Source of the DNA: Dictyophora rubrovolvata
Taxonomy: Eukaryota; Basidiomycota; Agaricomycetes; Phallales; Phallaceae
Direction: 5' to 3'
NCBI GenBank assembly: GCA_029959195.1
Contig: CP114122.1
Location: 1,612,001-1,676,000, forward strand
DNA: 64,000 bases
Shown: one piece after another, positions 61,362-64,000 of the stretch
Layout: each line of letters begins with the position of its first letter
Numbering within the stretch: the stretch's first letter is position 1
The notes under the pieces: generated by a model
The model's input: the letters and a program-made list of their open reading frames with translations, nothing else
Databases searched by the model: none
What the model was told of the DNA's origin: nothing
Made by a program: the position numbers and the translations under genes

Positions 61362-61825
61362 CTTCTGTCCTCCTTTGTCCAATTTGAGCTATTTATCTTT
61401 ATTCCACTGCTTTCTGCGCATACGTGGACTAAATACGTCGCATCTTGATAAACACCCCGAATGCCGAATAGTTTAATTTATATATATATATGGTGCTTAA
61501 AACACGTTATTCCGACTAGATGGATCATCTGAAGACTCACACCGTTTATCAAATCTGCGCATCATCTATCAACTCCTTGCGGTATTAATAAACCAATGGA
61601 ACAACTAAAGCAATTCATATCCACATGAGTAACAGAATTCCATCTCAGGCCCCAAATACCCTTTACAAAGCAATAGAAAATAATGGTCAAAAAGCCTGAT
61701 GTGCAAGAAAACAAAAATGACTAAGGAGAATTAACAAACCGATACAGTATCTGAATATATATATATACCAATCAACGGACAGACTGGGGCTCACATCGTC
61801 CCCGTTCTTCTCCCGATTTTGATAT
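61362..61825. other. Convergent 3' region between coactosin and the aldehyde dehydrogenase
   Basis: 464 bp, no gene. Short TATATATATA runs at about 61480 and 61757 fit 3' UTR and terminator sequence of the two convergent genes. Confidence 0.5.
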
Positions 61826-63934
61826 TCATTCAGTCGCGGAGTTTCCCATTGATGGGCTGATCTTTGAGCCATTGATACTTGGAACCTCATATGAACGAGC
61901 TGTGCTTTTGACTTGCTGCCTGGGTAATGGAATCTCAGTTTGCAATAGACCCTGGCTCAGAACATCGTAGGTGACTTGAGTGTAAGGGGGATAGCGGATT
62001 GATAGATGCGGCTCTGCCCTTGAAAACCACTTTAAGCCCACACACTATTACTAACAAAAAAAAATTCCATAAACTTACTCCACTGGAACATCCATGGAAG
62101 GACGCATATGCATAAAGGCGTCAAAAGCATATTTGCCTCCTTGATAGCCATCTGCATTAGGTGTTTTAGCAAGGAGTGTAAACTTAAATTGAAGAAGGGA
62201 GGCTCACATCCTGATGCACCTATTCCAGTAACTGGTAGCTGAGCGACTTGATCAAACCATGATTTGGATCAACCGGAGTTTGGGATAGACCACAAAAGCC
62301 CTCACCATTTAGCTGAAAGAAGGTGTCATTGTATATCAAAGAACCGCTAAGTGAGTTTTTTTGGACTAGAATAATAATCCGAAAACGGTTCAATTACAAA
62401 GTCAAGACACGGTGCTTTGTGAATTACTGACCTTTAGCTTTGAACGCCTCGTCTTGACTGAATACATATATGGCTAAAGGCTCAGGGTTATTTGTTTCAA
62501 TATAATCTAAAGCTTCGTCGACGTCCTAGAAAAAAGAATGTAGCAGAAGCAGATATCTATGCAAAACGTAAGCTTACCAAAACAGGGACAAGAGGCAAAA
62601 TCGGTCCGAAAATCTCATCATCAAGAAGAGAATCGCCGAACTCAACATCTTTAACAATGGTAACCTCCAATTTGCGGCGTTTGACATCCGCGCTACCACC
62701 AATAACAATTTCACCCTTGGTGTGTTGCAATAGGTTTAGAACACGATAAAAATGTCTATCGTTAATTAACCCTCCGGTATCCGGGGATTTCAATGCGCCA
62801 TCTGGAAAGAACTCATGCCAGCTGGAAAAAATAAAAGAGAAGTATTGAGCAATTGTTCGAAAGCCTATTTATAAATAATTAAGACCTACAATTTCTTAAG
62901 CGAGTCAATTAATTTGCCTTGTATGTGTCGGGGGACGAGAACATAATCAGGTGAAACGCAGACCTGCCCTGCATTAATCATCTTGCCCCATAGGATTCGA
63001 CGGGCAGCAATGTCTATATCGGCATTAGGGTCAATAATGACGGGACATTTGCCTCCGAGCTGAACGTAACAGTCAAGATATATTAAATTAAGTGAACATT
63101 AAAAATTAAGGCACTTTGATTTACAATGCATACTTACTTCTAGTGTCACTGGAGTCATCTGCTTAGCAGCGGCTATAGCGATGACTTTCCCAACCTGTGC
63201 ACCCCCGGTATAGCAAACTAGAAGAATGATAGTCAGCCCTGATGGATAAAATCATCAATTTCTGATTAGAAATGAGCACCTACTTGAAGACCATTTCAAT
63301 TCTAACAGAGTTGTGACTTGTTCCACGCCCCCCATCACAACTCTGAAGCAATCAGAGTCGAGATACTTGTGAACTAAATTGTAAATGAGACTTGACGTGT
63401 GTAAGGTCAAATCCGACGGTTTGACAATTGCGGGACACCCCGCAGCTATGGCACCCATCAAGGGCTGTAGTGTCAAGAGTATTGGGGCATTGAATGGGCT
63501 AGATGAAAAAAATAATTTCATTCAACATGTTTCTGCATTCAAGAGCATCGTACGAGAGTTTTATACCCGATGATAAGGACCGGTCCGCGAGATTGCCTCG
63601 AGAGTGTCGGCTTGAAAACTGAGTACATGGGACTGGTTTCGGAGGACAAGTCAACGTCGGCAAGCCACTTGTCGAGGTTGTTGAGTGCATCAAGAGTCCT
63701 TTCGAAGACTACGCCGGTTTCTCCAAGATTGGCTTCCAGACGATGCTTTCCAAAGTCACGGGCAAGTGATTCCTGGAATGCTTTATGGTTATCCTGCAGT
63801 AGATACGCAAGTTGAGCAAGCTGCGTTTTCCTGAAGGAGATATCCCGCAGTTTGCCCGACGTAAAGGATTGCTTTAGGAGAGCATGGATTTGGGATAATT
63901 CTGACAAGGGTGTGTCGGAAACGATAGACTGCAT
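61826..63934 (-). CDS. Class 3 (fatty) aldehyde dehydrogenase, Hfd1-like
   Basis: NAD-dependent oxidation of long-chain aldehydes is the role of this class; yeast Hfd1 is the model. About ten exons from MQSIVSDTPLSELSQIHALL. Seen in order: 'GPFNAPILLTLQPLMGAIAAGCPAIVKPSD', here split over two exons; 'YTGGAQVGKVIAIAAAKQM'; 'TPVTLELGGKCPVIID' with the active-site Glu; 'NAGQVCVSPDYVLVP' with the catalytic Cys; 'LLDDEIFGPILPLVPV'; 'NDTFFQL'; 'TGIGASGYGYQGGKYAFDAF'; and 'IRYPPYTQ'. Apparent stops near 62.2 kb vanish if an intron ends at the acceptor TACCAG. The joined product is then about four residues short before the Gly-rich block. The C-terminus lacks an obvious membrane helix. The gene's start lies 66 bp from the window edge. 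Confidence 0.87.
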
Positions 63935-64000
63935 GGTGACTATGGGTGATGATAAGAGAGAGGTACCTAAAGAAAGGGGTGCAGACCATCGCTAGCAACC

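Noticed and set aside
62200-62340. Apparent stop and frame change in the aldehyde dehydrogenase near the Gly-rich block
   Set aside because: An intron starting GTGAGG and ending TACCAG gives 'FFQLNVTGIGASGYG', so no break is needed.
1-64000. CRISPR arrays, rRNA, bacterial operons or mitochondrial DNA
   Set aside because: None seen. Intron structure and gene content are those of a fungal nuclear genome.

Overview
The window looks like nuclear DNA of a basidiomycete fungus, most likely a mushroom-forming agaricomycete. Genes are split by many short introns (about 45-65 bp, usually starting GTRNGT and ending in a pyrimidine-rich YAG). They are packed on both strands, and the protein families are typical of the group. 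I identified genes by translating exons and joining them at plausible splice sites. Family names rest on motif recognition from memory, not on database searches.

Layout. 1-9.8 kb is repeat-rich. A degraded tyrosine-recombinase (DIRS-like) retroelement lies at about 1.1-5.6 kb. Related terminal-repeat blocks lie in opposite orientation at 1-0.6 kb and 8.64-9.22 kb, and two unknown minus-strand genes (6.8-7.9 kb) sit between them. From 9.9 kb the host genes follow: GPI19/PIG-P (GPI-anchor synthesis; it carries a perfect 32-bp palindrome and two reading-frame discontinuities); an RRM RNA-binding protein; a huge helical-repeat protein, tentatively UNC80-like; a secreted, probably GPI-anchored GH16 Crh-like cell-wall transglycosylase; an HMG-box transcription factor; a Cys-type glutathione transferase; a FAR-17a/AIG1-like membrane protein; a DHTKD1-type 2-oxoacid dehydrogenase E1; the signal peptidase subunit SPC2; and the checkpoint kinase TEL1/ATM (33.4-43.0 kb). 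A gene-poor stretch of almost 7 kb follows. Then come a divergent SDR and zinc-MDR polyol/sugar dehydrogenase pair, a second gene-poor stretch, a secreted S41-like peptidase, RRG9/neugrin, a coactosin, and a class-3 aldehyde dehydrogenase.

How the genes relate. There is no single pathway. Small local units are suggested by shared divergent promoters: GPI19 with the RRM gene (133 bp between start codons), AIG1-like with DHTKD1 (124 bp), RRG9 with coactosin (78 bp), and the SDR with the MDR (456 bp). The last is the most convincing functional pair, as both products should act on sugars or polyols. I saw no CRISPR array, rRNA or convincing tRNA. The most unusual local features are the in-frame palindromic insertion in GPI19 and the permuted inverted repeat blocks that bracket the two unknown genes near the left end.
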